DNA of 64,000 bases from an uncultured Eubacteriales bacterium (GTDB lineage Bacteria > Bacillota > Clostridia > Oscillospirales > Ruminococcaceae). The stretch covers positions 1-64,000 of the forward strand of contig ONMZ01000008.1 of the NCBI GenBank assembly GCA_900319075.1. Direction: 5' to 3'. The first letter of the stretch is position 1, and the number at the start of each line of letters is the position of its first letter. The notes beneath the pieces are model-generated. The model ran no database searches. It was not told the origin of the DNA and saw only the letters and a program-made list of their open reading frames with translations. Positions 8,309 to 17,669 of the stretch are shown one piece after another. Both the position numbers and the translations under genes were made by a program.

Positions 8309-9190
8309 ATGGCTTTTCTTGAGACTCTGATAAACGGAATAAGTCTTGGAAGTATTTATGCAGTTATCGCTTTGGGTTATACTCTTGTTTACGGAATTGC
8401 AAAAATGCTGAATTTTGCCCACGGAGATGTAATAATGGTCGGAGGATATGCTGTGTTTACCGCCATGGTAACATGGAACTGGTCACCCTGGCTGGCAATG
8501 CTTTTTGCGATCGTTGTTTGTACTTTGCTTGGTATAACGATAGAAAAGGTGGCTTATAAACCTCTCAGAAAAGCCAGCAGCCTGTCTGTGCTTATCACAG
8601 CCATAGGCGTAAGCTATTTTCTGCAGAATATGGCTTTGCTTATTTTCAAAGAGAAGCCAAAGGTGTTTACTTCCGTTGTCAATATCCCAAAGATCAGCCT
8701 TTTCGACGGAAAGGTTGTCATCAAGGGCGAAACAACAGCTGCTATAATTACATCTGTTGTTATTGTTGTGGCACTTTCCATTTTTATCAACCATACGCAA
8801 AAGGGAAGAGCAATGCTTGCGGTCTCTGAAGATAAAGATGCAGCACAGCTTATGGGTATCAATGTTAACAGTACTATATCCCTGACCTTTGCTATCGGTT
8901 CCGGACTTGCCGCAGTGGCAGGTATGCTCCTTTGCTCCTCTTACCCAACCCTTACAAATACCACAGGCGCAATGCCGGGTATAAAGGCTTTTGTTGCAGC
9001 CGTTTTCGGAGGCATAGGATCTATCCCCGGCGCAATGATCGGCGGTATCCTTATCGGTGTTATCGAGATACTCGGCAGAGCCTATATATCTCCTCAGCTT
9101 GCAGATGCCATTGTTTTTGCGGTGCTGATTTTGGTGCTTATGATAAAGCCTACCGGTATTCTGGGTAAGAAAATAAACGAAAAGGTCTGA
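8309..9190 (+). CDS. livH: Branched-chain amino-acid ABC permease LivH
   Basis: A 293-residue multi-helix permease of the LivH type, which pairs with LivM to form the membrane channel. The N-terminus LINGISLGSIYAVIALGYTL and the inner motif GMLNFAHGD-like KMLNFAHGD are family hallmarks; the EAA-like cytoplasmic loop (AVSEDKDAAQLMGIN) contacts the ATPases. The frame is open further upstream, but the ATG at 8309 follows GGAAGGAAG with eight-base spacing and matches the family start. It is the first gene of livHMGF. Confidence 0.92.
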   Translation: MAFLETLINGISLGSIYAVIALGYTLVYGIAKMLNFAHGDVIMVGGYAVFTAMVTWNWSPWLAMLFAIVVCTLLGITIEKVAYKPLRKASSLSVLITAIGVSYFLQNMALLIFKEKPKVFTSVVNIPKISLFDGKVVIKGETTAAIITSVVIVVALSIFINHTQKGRAMLAVSEDKDAAQLMGINVNSTISLTFAIGSGLAAVAGMLLCSSYPTLTNTTGAMPGIKAFVAAVFGGIGSIPGAMIGGILIGVIEILGRAYISPQLADAIVFAVLILVLMIKPTGILGKKINEKV

Positions 9191-9232
9191 TAGAACTATA
9201 CAGCCTGAATTTATGGAAAGGATCGATCAAGT

Positions 9233-10318
9233 GTGAAGAAAAAGATCAAACCGATGACTAAAAAAAGCTTTATTACATACGGCTTGGTGCTCATCGCTTT
9301 TGTGGCTGTGGAGATTCTTATCTCAACAGGTAATATATCAAGTATGCTCAAGGGTCTGCTTGTTCCCATATGTGTTTATTCTATCCTTGCTGTGTCCCTT
9401 AACCTTACGGTTGGTATCCTTGGAGAGCTCAGCCTCGGACAGGCAGGTTTTATGTGCATAGGTGCATATTCAAGTGCTATCTTTTCAAATATGGTAAAGG
9501 AGACCATCACCGAGCCGATGATAAGATTCCCCCTGGCTATATTGGTGGGCGGCATATTTGCAGCACTTTTTGGTATTATCATCGGAATACCGGTGCTCAG
9601 GCTCCGTGGTGACTACCTGGCTATCGTTACACTTGCCTTTGGCGAGATAATCAAAAATGTGTTTGCAGCCCTTTATATCGGCTACGACAGCGCCGGACTG
9701 CATATCTCCTTGAAAAGCCAGGGCGATTTGGGACTTGCGCCCGATGGAAAAATGATAATAAACGGTGCGCTGGGTATAAGCGGCACCCCGAACGATTCAA
9801 CCTTTGAGATAGCCGCCGTAATTTTGTTTATTACTCTTATAATAGCATATAATTTTGTTAATTCCCGCACCGGAAGAGCAGTAATGTCTATAAGAGATAA
9901 CCGTATTGCTGCCGAGTCCGTAGGACTTAATATTACCAAGTACAAGCTTATGACTTTTGCCCTTACAGCCTTTTTGGCAGGCGTTGCGGGCGTGCTTTAT
10001 TCTCATAATTTCTACTCTCTGCAAGCGTCTAAGTTTGATTATAACCTTTCTATTCTTGTGCTGGTGTTCGTTGTGCTTGGAGGCATCGGAAATATACGTG
10101 GAAGCGTTATTGCCGCAATAATCCTTACAATGCTCCCGGAACTCCTCAGAAGCATAAACAACTACCGTATGCTTATGTATGCTATCGTTCTTATTGTAAT
10201 GATGATATGCACTTCAAACGAAACCATAAGGTCCTTCTTTGTTCGTAATATAGAAAAGTTCAAAGGGCTTTTCAAAAAGAATAAAGCACAGTCTGATGTG
10301 GTAAAGGAGGGTGAATAA
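9233..10318 (+). CDS. livM: Branched-chain amino-acid ABC permease LivM
   Basis: A 361-residue membrane protein, partner of LivH. It shows the LivM core (SLNLTVGILGELSLGQAGF), the GIPVLRLRGDYLAIVTLAFGE segment and the coupling loop AVMSIRDNRIAAESVG. The start is GTG 9233, ten bases after AAAGGA; a later ATG would remove conserved residues. It overlaps nothing and ends two bases before the livG ATG. Confidence 0.92.
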   Translation: MKKKIKPMTKKSFITYGLVLIAFVAVEILISTGNISSMLKGLLVPICVYSILAVSLNLTVGILGELSLGQAGFMCIGAYSSAIFSNMVKETITEPMIRFPLAILVGGIFAALFGIIIGIPVLRLRGDYLAIVTLAFGEIIKNVFAALYIGYDSAGLHISLKSQGDLGLAPDGKMIINGALGISGTPNDSTFEIAAVILFITLIIAYNFVNSRTGRAVMSIRDNRIAAESVGLNITKYKLMTFALTAFLAGVAGVLYSHNFYSLQASKFDYNLSILVLVFVVLGGIGNIRGSVIAAIILTMLPELLRSINNYRMLMYAIVLIVMMICTSNETIRSFFVRNIEKFKGLFKKNKAQSDVVKEGE

Positions 10319-10319
10319 T

Positions 10320-11078
10320 ATGGCTCTTCTTGATGTTAAAAAGCTGGGCATATCCTTTGGCGGTCTGCGTGCAGTTGATGAGTTTTCTATTAAGATCGAA
10401 AAAGGCGAGCTTTACGGACTTATCGGACCCAACGGTGCAGGTAAAACCACCGTGTTCAACCTTCTGACCGGTGTTTATAAGCCCACCGATGGATCTATTG
10501 TCCTTGACGGCGTGGATATTACCGGGAAAAACACAATACAGATAAACCATGCAGGTATTGCAAGAACCTTCCAGAATATCAGACTTTTCAATAACCTGAG
10601 CGTTATTGACAACGTCAAGGTGGGATTGCATAATAAATATAAGTATTCAGCTGCAACAGGCGTATTTCGTCTGCCAAAGTTTTTCAGGACCGAAAGGAAA
10701 ATGGATAAAAAAGCCCTTGAGCTCCTAAAGGTCTTTGACCTTGAAAATGAGGCGTATCTTCCCGCTTCGGGACTGCCATACGGCAAACAAAGAAAGCTGG
10801 AGATCGCAAGGGCACTGGCTACCGACCCAAAGCTTCTGCTTCTGGACGAGCCAGCTGCCGGTATGAATCCAAACGAAACAGCTGAACTTATGAATACTAT
10901 TAAGGCGGTAAGAGACGAGTTTGATATGACTGTGCTGCTTATCGAGCATGATATGAGCCTTGTTTCAGGCATCTGCGAAAAACTGTCGGTGCTTAACTTC
11001 GGACAGCTCCTTTGTCAGGGCAAAACCGGCGAGGTGCTTTCAAACCCCGAGGTCATTACCGCATATCTTGGAGAATAA
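10320..11078 (+). CDS. livG: Branched-chain amino-acid ABC ATPase LivG
   Basis: A 252-residue cytoplasmic ATPase. Walker A is GPNGAGKTT, the signature region reads LPYGKQRKLEIARALA, Walker B is LLLLDEPAAGMN and the switch histidine follows in LIEHDMSL. It pairs with LivF to power the importer. ATG 10320 follows AAAGGAGG that lies within the last codons of livM, showing tight coupling. Confidence 0.93.
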   Translation: MALLDVKKLGISFGGLRAVDEFSIKIEKGELYGLIGPNGAGKTTVFNLLTGVYKPTDGSIVLDGVDITGKNTIQINHAGIARTFQNIRLFNNLSVIDNVKVGLHNKYKYSAATGVFRLPKFFRTERKMDKKALELLKVFDLENEAYLPASGLPYGKQRKLEIARALATDPKLLLLDEPAAGMNPNETAELMNTIKAVRDEFDMTVLLIEHDMSLVSGICEKLSVLNFGQLLCQGKTGEVLSNPEVITAYLGE

Positions 11079-11091
11079 GGAGGGCGATAAA

Positions 11092-11802
11092 ATGGCAATG
11101 CTTGAGATAAAAGATCTTTGTGTCAATTACGGCGTTATCAAAGCCCTCAAGGGTATAACGTTTGAGGTCAATGAAGGGGAGGTCATCGCCCTTATCGGTG
11201 CAAACGGTGCAGGAAAAACCACAACGCTGCATACAATAACCGGACTTCTCAATGCCAGGTCCGGCTCTATTGTCCTTGACGGGAAGGATATAACAAAAAC
11301 CCCTGCCCATAAGATAGTGAAAATGGGTATTGCCCATGTTCCCGAGGGCAGGCGTATATTTCAAAACCTTACCGTGCTTGATAATATCCGCCTTGGAGCA
11401 TTTACAAGAAAAGATAAAGACGGTATAGCACAGGATGTTGAAAAAGTATATAAGCTTTTCCCAAGACTTGAAGAGAGAAAAAATCAGGTCGCCGGCACCC
11501 TTTCCGGTGGCGAGCAGCAGATGCTTGCAATGGGCAGAGCGCTGATGTCAAAACCAAGGATCGTGGTAATGGATGAGCCCTCAATGGGTCTTTCCCCGAT
11601 ACTTGTAAGCGAGATATTTGATATAATACAGTCCATAAGACAGCAGGGAACGACCGTGCTGCTTGTGGAACAGAACGCTAAAAAAGCCCTGTCTATCGCT
11701 GATAGAGCGTATGTTCTTGAAACAGGAAAGATAGTGCTTTCCGGCAAGGCTTCGGATCTTATAAATGATGAGTCTGTCAAAAAGGCTTATCTTGGAGAGT
11801 AG
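11092..11802 (+). CDS. livF: Branched-chain amino-acid ABC ATPase LivF
   Basis: A 236-residue ATPase with Walker A GANGAGKTT, signature LSGGEQQMLAMGRAL, Walker B IVVMDEPSMGLSP and LVEQNAKKAL, typical of LivF. The start at ATG 11092 follows AAGGAGG. The next gene begins ten bases downstream, so the kinase-like gene is likely in the same transcript. Confidence 0.93.
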   Translation: MAMLEIKDLCVNYGVIKALKGITFEVNEGEVIALIGANGAGKTTTLHTITGLLNARSGSIVLDGKDITKTPAHKIVKMGIAHVPEGRRIFQNLTVLDNIRLGAFTRKDKDGIAQDVEKVYKLFPRLEERKNQVAGTLSGGEQQMLAMGRALMSKPRIVVMDEPSMGLSPILVSEIFDIIQSIRQQGTTVLLVEQNAKKALSIADRAYVLETGKIVLSGKASDLINDESVKKAYLGE

Positions 11803-11812
11803 GAGGATACCT

Positions 11813-12424
11813 ATGGCAAGGATAATAACTATTGCAAGAGGAATGGGAAGCGGAGGAAGGACCATCGGCAAAATGCTTTCCGAACAGCTTGGAATGAAGT
11901 ATTATGATAAAGAGCTTATAAGGCTTGCAAGTGAGGACAGCGGAATTAACGAAGCCTTTTTCGGAAGAGTAGATGAAAAGCTGAAATCTTCGTTTATTCT
12001 CAAAAACGGAGTTTACAAAGGCGGTCTTATCGACCCTTCAAGCAAAGACTTCACAAGCGATACAAACCTGTTCAACTTCCAAGCGAAGATAATTAAAGAG
12101 CTTGCCGAAAAAGAGCCGGCTGTGATAGTCGGCAGATGTGCCGATTTCGTGCTTGCGGATAAGAAAGATGTTATCAAGCTTTTTATCTATTGCGATATGC
12201 AGACCGCTGTGCATAATGTTATCGAGGCCTACGGCGGAAGCGAAAAGGACGCAAAAAAGCTTATCGAAAAGACAAATAAGGATAGAAGCGCCTATTATAA
12301 GCATTATACAGGAAGAGACTGGCAGGATGCAAGGAACTATAATATATGCCTTGATACCAGCCATATGGATTATCAGACCTGTGTGGATGTTATAAAAGGG
12401 TATATTGATATAGTCACCGGGTAA
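11813..12424 (+). CDS. Cytidylate kinase-like P-loop protein
   Basis: A 203-residue protein of the cytidylate-kinase-like family common in Clostridia. The degenerate P-loop region ARGMGSGGRTIGKMLSEQLG, KYYDKELI and the VGRCADFVL strand match that family. True CMP kinase activity is doubtful because the family differs from Cmk at the nucleotide site. It is attached to the liv operon (ten-base gap, AGGAGG before ATG 11813), but no functional link to amino-acid uptake is known to me. Confidence 0.78.
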   Translation: MARIITIARGMGSGGRTIGKMLSEQLGMKYYDKELIRLASEDSGINEAFFGRVDEKLKSSFILKNGVYKGGLIDPSSKDFTSDTNLFNFQAKIIKELAEKEPAVIVGRCADFVLADKKDVIKLFIYCDMQTAVHNVIEAYGGSEKDAKKLIEKTNKDRSAYYKHYTGRDWQDARNYNICLDTSHMDYQTCVDVIKGYIDIVTG

Positions 12425-12459
12425 TTGTTGCGGCGATCATAAAAAGGGAGGATAAGGTC

Positions 12460-13167
12460 ATGACTTTACAGGAAATGATAAACGATTCAAAAAGTATTGT
12501 CTTTTTCGGAGGCGCAGGTGTATCCACCGAAAGCGGAATACCTGATTTTCGTTCCGTAGACGGACTTTATAACCAAAAATATGATTATCCCCCTGAACAG
12601 ATTCTGTCACATACTTTCTTTGTAAGCAATACAAAAGAGTTCTATGACTTTTATCGTGATAAAATGATATGCCTTGACGCCAAGCCTAACAAAGCACACC
12701 TGAAACTTGCAGAGCTTGAAAAGAAAGGTAAGCTTACAGCCGTTGTCACACAGAACATCGACGGTCTGCATACCCTTGCAGGCAATAAAAAAGTATATGA
12801 GCTCCACGGAAGTGTTCACCGTAACTACTGTACAAAATGCGGAAAGTTTTATGGCATAGAGGCTATAACCGATTCCACAGGTGTGCCCATCTGTGAGTGC
12901 GGCGGCGTTATAAAACCGGATGTGGTGCTTTATGAGGAAGGGCTTGATAACGATACTGTTGAGGGTGCTGTCAAAGCCATAGCAAGCTGCGATATGCTTA
13001 TTATCGCAGGGACCTCCATGACAGTTTATCCCGCTGCGGGTCTTGTGCGTTATTTCCGAGGTAAATACCTTGTGGAGATAAACCGTGATGCTACCGCAAT
13101 AGATGACCAGTGTGATTTGGTGATCCACGGCAAAGTCGGGGAAACACTTGATAAGATCGAGGTCTGA
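12460..13167 (+). CDS. cobB: Sir2-family NAD-dependent protein deacylase
   Basis: A 235-residue sirtuin that removes acyl groups from lysines using NAD. Visible motifs are GAGVSTESGIPDFRS, TQNIDGLH, the catalytic His in ELHGSVH, and the structural zinc site CTKC...CECGG. It thus appears complete and active. The start follows GGGAGG. It leads a four-gene run with the C39-like, sulfatase and small membrane genes; the next frame starts eight bases after its stop. Confidence 0.93.
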   Translation: MTLQEMINDSKSIVFFGGAGVSTESGIPDFRSVDGLYNQKYDYPPEQILSHTFFVSNTKEFYDFYRDKMICLDAKPNKAHLKLAELEKKGKLTAVVTQNIDGLHTLAGNKKVYELHGSVHRNYCTKCGKFYGIEAITDSTGVPICECGGVIKPDVVLYEEGLDNDTVEGAVKAIASCDMLIIAGTSMTVYPAAGLVRYFRGKYLVEINRDATAIDDQCDLVIHGKVGETLDKIEV

Positions 13168-13174
13168 AATAATC

Positions 13175-13543
13175 TTGGATATTAAGTATATACATGAGCC
13201 CACCGATCTCCAGTGCGGTCAGGCTGTGCTGGCAATGGTGCTGGGCAGGACTGTGGAGGAGATAGTCCGGTGCCTTGACAATGACAAAGAAACTACGCTG
13301 AAACAAATGCGCCTTTGCTTTGAAAGCGGCGGTTTCAGACTTTCTGACAAGCGTATGCAGGCACAGGATAAAACCGAATTGCCCCGGCTGTGCCTGTTGA
13401 GCCTTGAAACTCCCCGGTGCTGGCATTGGTCTCTTTTCTATCAAGGCACATTCTACGACCCGGAACATGGAGTAATGACCGATTTCCCTGAATGTAAACG
13501 CAAATACTATTGGGAGATAACACATATATGGAGTGAAACATAA
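13175..13543 (+). CDS. C39-like cysteine-peptidase-fold protein
   Basis: A protein of about 122 residues resembling the papain-like C39 fold. It has Gln/Cys in DLQCGQAVLAMV, His in CWHWSLF and Asp in FYDPEHG, the Cys-His-Asp order of the family. The protein is short, has no membrane or ATPase part and may be a housekeeping peptidase or an inactive relative. The start is uncertain: TTG 13175 avoids overlap with cobB, TTG 13148 is also open, and no strong ribosome site marks either. It overlaps the next gene by a TAATG. Confidence 0.6.
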   Translation: MDIKYIHEPTDLQCGQAVLAMVLGRTVEEIVRCLDNDKETTLKQMRLCFESGGFRLSDKRMQAQDKTELPRLCLLSLETPRCWHWSLFYQGTFYDPEHGVMTDFPECKRKYYWEITHIWSET

Positions 13544-15624
13544 TGAAACTGTTTGATTTTCTCACGACCCAATTGCCAAAACCTAAAAAACTTGGGATCG
13601 TCATAGGCAGCGTCATTATGTTTTTGTTTTCTGCCGCATCGGTCTGCCTGTCTTATTCCTTTGAACTTCCCCTTGCAGCAGTCCTTGTATTTTTAGCAGG
13701 CTTTGGATTTGTCTTTTACAAATCTAAGCTTTATATGCTGTATTTTCGTCTGCCGCCAATTTTTCATATTATAGCCCTGCTTGTGACGTCGTATATATCA
13801 TTTATGTCATATAAGAGCTATGACAGCAGTACCACCTGGAAGATCCTGACCGCTGTATCCTGGGGGGTATTTATACTCACACTTGCCGGTATAATTCTTG
13901 CACTTGTCCTTAGTCCCCTTTGCGGCAAAAAAACTGTGCACAAAGGCTTTGTCAAAGCACTTGCAGCGTTCTTTCCGCTATTTTTCACAGTTTTTGCATA
14001 CCTTCCGTCGGAGCTGTTTATAAATAACCCCAAAGACTTTTTTATAAGCTATCTGGATATTGCACCTTATTATTTCATTAAAACTATAGTATTCACTTTG
14101 CTTTCCTCTTTAGCTGTCTGTGCGCTCAAGGAAAAAGTACACCGTGTTGTTTGCGCCCTTTCGGTGGGGCTGACCCTGGGATGCTATTGCCAGTATGTCT
14201 TTATGAACGATGTGCTCCCGCAGACCCTTGGAGATCCTGTTGACTGGGATTCCATGGCGGCAAGAAAGATCATAAATGCAGTTATCTGGGTAGTTGTTAT
14301 TGCCCTTCCCACAGTGTATGTTGCTGTTTGCAGCAAAGTCAAAGCAATGGGCAAATACACTGCTGTCAAAAACGGCCATCTTATTCTTAACGCATTTGTG
14401 GGAGGAGTACAGGCCCTTTCCCTTGCGATCCTGATGATCTCATCAGGTAATTCCCTTATCTCCCATGAGAAATATATCCTTGACAATTCTCAGCAGTTTA
14501 CTGTTTCATCAAAGAAAAATGTGATAACATTTATACTTGATGCATCTGACAGACATTATTTTGATAAAGCATATGAACAGTCACCTGAAAAATTTGATTT
14601 TTTAAAGGATTTTACATACTACACTAATGCCTGTATGATGTATGATTCAACATATCTTTCAATACCACAGATGCTCAGCGGAACGACTGAGCTTCCAAAG
14701 TCCACAATAAGCGGCTGGATCAGTGAAACATGGTCCTCAGAATCCTGTGAGGCGTTCTATTCCAGATTGCACGATGAGAACTATCAGGTCAATATCTATG
14801 GCGATTTCTGTTACGGCAATGAGTATGCGCCTTTTGTGGGAAAGGTCGATAACTGTGTTAAAATGAAAGATGATGATATGAAGATCTATAAACAGGATCT
14901 TTATGATAACTTCAATTCCTTATCTGCATACAGATATATGCCTCTTTTATTTAAAAGCAATTATGAGATCAACTCAAAAGATCTTAACAGCTCTGTGGAT
15001 GTCCAAAATTCCTGCATTATGGATAATAACGAGTATCTTTCAAATCTTGAATTGAAAAGCTCGGAATCGGATAAGAATTATTTTATTGTAGAGCACCTGA
15101 ACGGGACACATCTTCAGGCAGGTAAGGTATCTGATAGCGTCTCAGTATGTCTGGAGATCCTTAAAAGCTATATTTCACAGCTTAAACAAATGGGCGTTTA
15201 TGACGACAGCGTAATAATTGTTACCGGAGACCATGGCGCTCACGGCAAGGCTGACAATATGCCTATTTGGTATATTAAAACAGCAGGAGCAAAGCATGAT
15301 AAAATGCAGTATTCATCTGCTCCCATACATCATATGGATTATGTTGCCACCTGTGTTGATGCCGCCGGTATCAAAAAGGACGGGGACGAAAAGCTTTTTG
15401 GAAGGTCTATCTTCCAGATCGGTGAAAACGAAAAAAGACAGCGCCTTGTGTTCCAAAGATCGGAGTTTGAGTATGTGGGACCGGTAGATTGGAAAAAATA
15501 TTCAGATAACTCTCATCGGTGTGCGGCGTTTGGCTATTATTTCACAGGGGACCGTGAAGATCTTGTAAACCACGAAAAAAATGATCCTCCTGATATCCTG
15601 CTGGAACTTGATGAATACTACTAA
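13543..15624 (+). CDS. Membrane sulfatase/phosphotransferase-fold protein
   Basis: A 693-residue protein with about nine membrane helices in residues 15-300 and an extracytoplasmic alkaline-phosphatase-superfamily domain after about 320. The metal Asp lies in FILDASDRHY, the likely nucleophile Thr in STYLSIPQML, and the C-terminal metal residues in VTGDHGAHG and PIHHMDY. The layout is that of lipoteichoic-acid synthase or phosphoethanolamine-transferase relatives, which modify or build surface polymers. The donor and acceptor cannot be deduced. It is translationally coupled to the C39-like gene and followed by a small VDPAT membrane protein. Confidence 0.8.
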   Translation: MKLFDFLTTQLPKPKKLGIVIGSVIMFLFSAASVCLSYSFELPLAAVLVFLAGFGFVFYKSKLYMLYFRLPPIFHIIALLVTSYISFMSYKSYDSSTTWKILTAVSWGVFILTLAGIILALVLSPLCGKKTVHKGFVKALAAFFPLFFTVFAYLPSELFINNPKDFFISYLDIAPYYFIKTIVFTLLSSLAVCALKEKVHRVVCALSVGLTLGCYCQYVFMNDVLPQTLGDPVDWDSMAARKIINAVIWVVVIALPTVYVAVCSKVKAMGKYTAVKNGHLILNAFVGGVQALSLAILMISSGNSLISHEKYILDNSQQFTVSSKKNVITFILDASDRHYFDKAYEQSPEKFDFLKDFTYYTNACMMYDSTYLSIPQMLSGTTELPKSTISGWISETWSSESCEAFYSRLHDENYQVNIYGDFCYGNEYAPFVGKVDNCVKMKDDDMKIYKQDLYDNFNSLSAYRYMPLLFKSNYEINSKDLNSSVDVQNSCIMDNNEYLSNLELKSSESDKNYFIVEHLNGTHLQAGKVSDSVSVCLEILKSYISQLKQMGVYDDSVIIVTGDHGAHGKADNMPIWYIKTAGAKHDKMQYSSAPIHHMDYVATCVDAAGIKKDGDEKLFGRSIFQIGENEKRQRLVFQRSEFEYVGPVDWKKYSDNSHRCAAFGYYFTGDREDLVNHEKNDPPDILLELDEYY

Positions 15625-15628
15625 GCTC

Positions 15629-15657
15629 TTGACACAACTCTTTTCAGGTGATATAAT
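15629..15657 (+). promoter_or_regulatory. Sigma-A promoter of the VDPAT membrane protein
   Basis: TTGACA and TATAAT with a 17-base spacer, just after the sulfatase stop codon and 45 bases before the next ATG. Confidence 0.75.
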
Positions 15658-15701
15658 GATTTGCATATAGCTGTAATTTGTATGTTAAAGAAGGTATTTC
15701 A

Positions 15702-16028
15702 ATGAAAAAATTTCTCCCAAAGGCAGCAAGGTTTGTGTTTTACTTGGCAGGCTCAGCTACTTTGCTTACTCCAACAGTCCATGCATACGTTGACCCGGCT
15801 ACCACAAGCTATGTGGTGCAGATAGTTGCCGGTATAGTTATCGCCTGCGGTACGGGTATAGGTATCTTCTGGAACCGCATGAGAAGAAAGATGAAAAAGA
15901 AAAAAGAGGATGATCCGCAGCAGATCGTTGATAACGCAGAAAGAAAAACTCAGGGCGGTGTCCTTACCGCATCGGATCTTCTTGATGACGAGCCTGATAA
16001 TAACGAGCCTGAAAATAAAGATGAGTAA
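15702..16028 (+). CDS. Small VDPAT-type membrane protein
   Basis: A 108-residue protein with a signal-like helix (residues about 8-28), the conserved AYVDPATTSYVVQIVAG motif, a second helix near 40-60, a basic RRKMKKKK stretch and an acidic tail. This small family is often seen beside sulfatase-type and polysaccharide genes in Clostridia, which fits its place here. Its role is unknown; a partner of the upstream enzyme is plausible. ATG 15702 follows AAAGAAGG. It has its own promoter and a strong terminator. Confidence 0.75.
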   Translation: MKKFLPKAARFVFYLAGSATLLTPTVHAYVDPATTSYVVQIVAGIVIACGTGIGIFWNRMRRKMKKKKEDDPQQIVDNAERKTQGGVLTASDLLDDEPDNNEPENKDE

Positions 16029-16030
16029 AT

Positions 16031-16067
16031 AAAAAACCGTACTGTATCGATTACAGTACGGTTTTTT
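16031..16067. terminator. Bidirectional terminator
   Basis: Sixteen-base arms AAAAAACCGTACTGTA and TACAGTACGGTTTTTT around TCGAT, between two convergent genes. Confidence 0.88.
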
Positions 16068-16080
16068 TATGCTTATTATA

Positions 16081-17454
16081 TCAGCTGTACGCTTTAGCAG
16101 GTCCATGCTGTTTTATCTTTGCTGATCTCATGCCAAGCTTTTTGTGGGTGATATAGAAATATGCACAAACATTCATAGTAAGAGCACCTGTCCAGGCAGC
16201 GATCTCTGCAAATGAGGTCGCCATAAAGCCTGCACGTTTTATGAATATAATTATCACACCAACTCTCATTACCATTTCTACTATGCCTGAAAGCATTGGT
16301 ATAAGAGGTCTGCCCAAGCCCTGAACGCAGCTTCTGAAAACAAACAGGAAGTCAACGGTGAAAAGTGCAGCACCGCAAAGTCTGAAATAACCCGCAGCTA
16401 TATTTATAGGCTCATCACCGTCCAGCAGAATGTTGCCCAGGAACTGAGGAGCAAATACCATTATTGAGCCAAGGATAAAGTAGGAAACGCTGGCAATGAT
16501 GATGCATACGCACATTCCTTCCTTGATACGGTTGTATTTTTTTGCTCCGTAATTCTGGCTGGCAAAGGCGGACATCGTGTAACCTGCTGTGCAGGCAGGC
16601 TGCATGAACATATTGATAAATCTGCTGCAAGCGGAGAATGCAGAGGTGTAAGCAACACCAAGACCGTTTACGAAATACTGTACGGTCATGCATCCGATAG
16701 CTGTGATGGAGTTCATAAGTGCCATAGGTATGCCGTTTTTCAAAAGCAAACCGTCAAGCCTGAGAGAGAAGCCGAAGTCTGAACGGCTGAGTCTGAGAAA
16801 TTCGATCTTTCTGAGCTTGTAAAAACAAACTGCCGATGAAAGCACCTGTGACATTATCGTTGCAGCGGCAGCTCCCCATACTCCTGTTTTGAATACGAAG
16901 ATAAAACAGCTGTCCAGCAGTATATTTACAATAGTGGATATAATTATTGCGATAAGGGGAGTCTTGCTGTCTCCAAGGGCACGCAGTATACCGGAACACA
17001 TATTGTAAAGCAGTGCCGTTGAAAGACCTGAGAATATCACAAGACCGTATGAAAGACTGTCGTCCATAATGCTTTCGTCAGTCTGTAAAAGCACCAGTAC
17101 ATCTTTAAGGAAAAATACGCTGAGTGCTGTAAGGGCAGCAGCGATAAATATACAAAGCCTTATAGCTGCACCCAGGTATCTGCGAAGCTGTTTGTAATCG
17201 CTTGCGCCGAAGCTTTGCGCCGTAAGTACGTTAAAACCGTTGGAAAGCCCCATAGAAAATCCGATAATAAGGAATGTGAGCGATGAAATGTTGCCCACAG
17301 CCGCAAGTGCGTTGTCGCCAAGTCCTTTTCCCACAATGGCAGTATCCGCTATGGAATAGACCTGCTGAAGCATATTTGTAAGCAGCATGGGAAAGAAGAA
17401 ACTTATTATAAGCTTTGAAGATTTCCCTTTCGTAAGATCATAAGTCTTTGTCAT
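16081..17454 (-). CDS. MATE family multidrug efflux transporter
   Basis: A 457-residue polytopic protein of the MATE/NorM family with two six-helix halves. The start TKGKSSKLIISFFFPMLLTNMLQQVYSIADTAIVGKGLGDNALAAVG is diagnostic of the family (quoted in part: LLTNMLQQVYSIADTAIVG). It exports drugs or metabolites in exchange for Na+ or H+. It is divergent from the AraC regulator at 17670, which makes that regulator a possible controller. A strong AAAGGAGGG lies 40 bases before its ATG, further than useful, with GGGG closer in. Confidence 0.9.
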   Translation of the reverse strand: MTKTYDLTKGKSSKLIISFFFPMLLTNMLQQVYSIADTAIVGKGLGDNALAAVGNISSLTFLIIGFSMGLSNGFNVLTAQSFGASDYKQLRRYLGAAIRLCIFIAAALTALSVFFLKDVLVLLQTDESIMDDSLSYGLVIFSGLSTALLYNMCSGILRALGDSKTPLIAIIISTIVNILLDSCFIFVFKTGVWGAAAATIMSQVLSSAVCFYKLRKIEFLRLSRSDFGFSLRLDGLLLKNGIPMALMNSITAIGCMTVQYFVNGLGVAYTSAFSACSRFINMFMQPACTAGYTMSAFASQNYGAKKYNRIKEGMCVCIIIASVSYFILGSIMVFAPQFLGNILLDGDEPINIAAGYFRLCGAALFTVDFLFVFRSCVQGLGRPLIPMLSGIVEMVMRVGVIIIFIKRAGFMATSFAEIAAWTGALTMNVCAYFYITHKKLGMRSAKIKQHGPAKAYS

Positions 17455-17593
17455 TGTGTCCGTCCCCCGATCTTTTATCGCAGGGACTTTCCCTCCTTTC
17501 TGTTTAAGTTGATCTTTAATTCATTTTACTTTTCTTACTCATCTCTTACTGCCTTCATTATATTTCATTCAGAATATTTTTTTATCAAAACTA

Positions 17594-17622
17594 TTGTTTT
17601 TTTATCAAAAATATGATATAAT
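17594..17622 (+). promoter_or_regulatory. Sigma-A promoter of the AraC/two-component operon
   Basis: TTGTTT and TATAAT with a 17-base spacer, about 48 bases before the AraC-type ATG. Confidence 0.6.
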
Positions 17623-17669
17623 ATCAAAAAGTTTTGCAACAAAACCCCTGTTTATCGAAGGAGTGTGCC

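Noticed and set aside
10960-11091. 44-codon N-terminal extension of LivF
   Set aside because: It overlaps the end of livG in another frame; ATG 11092 has AAGGAGG.
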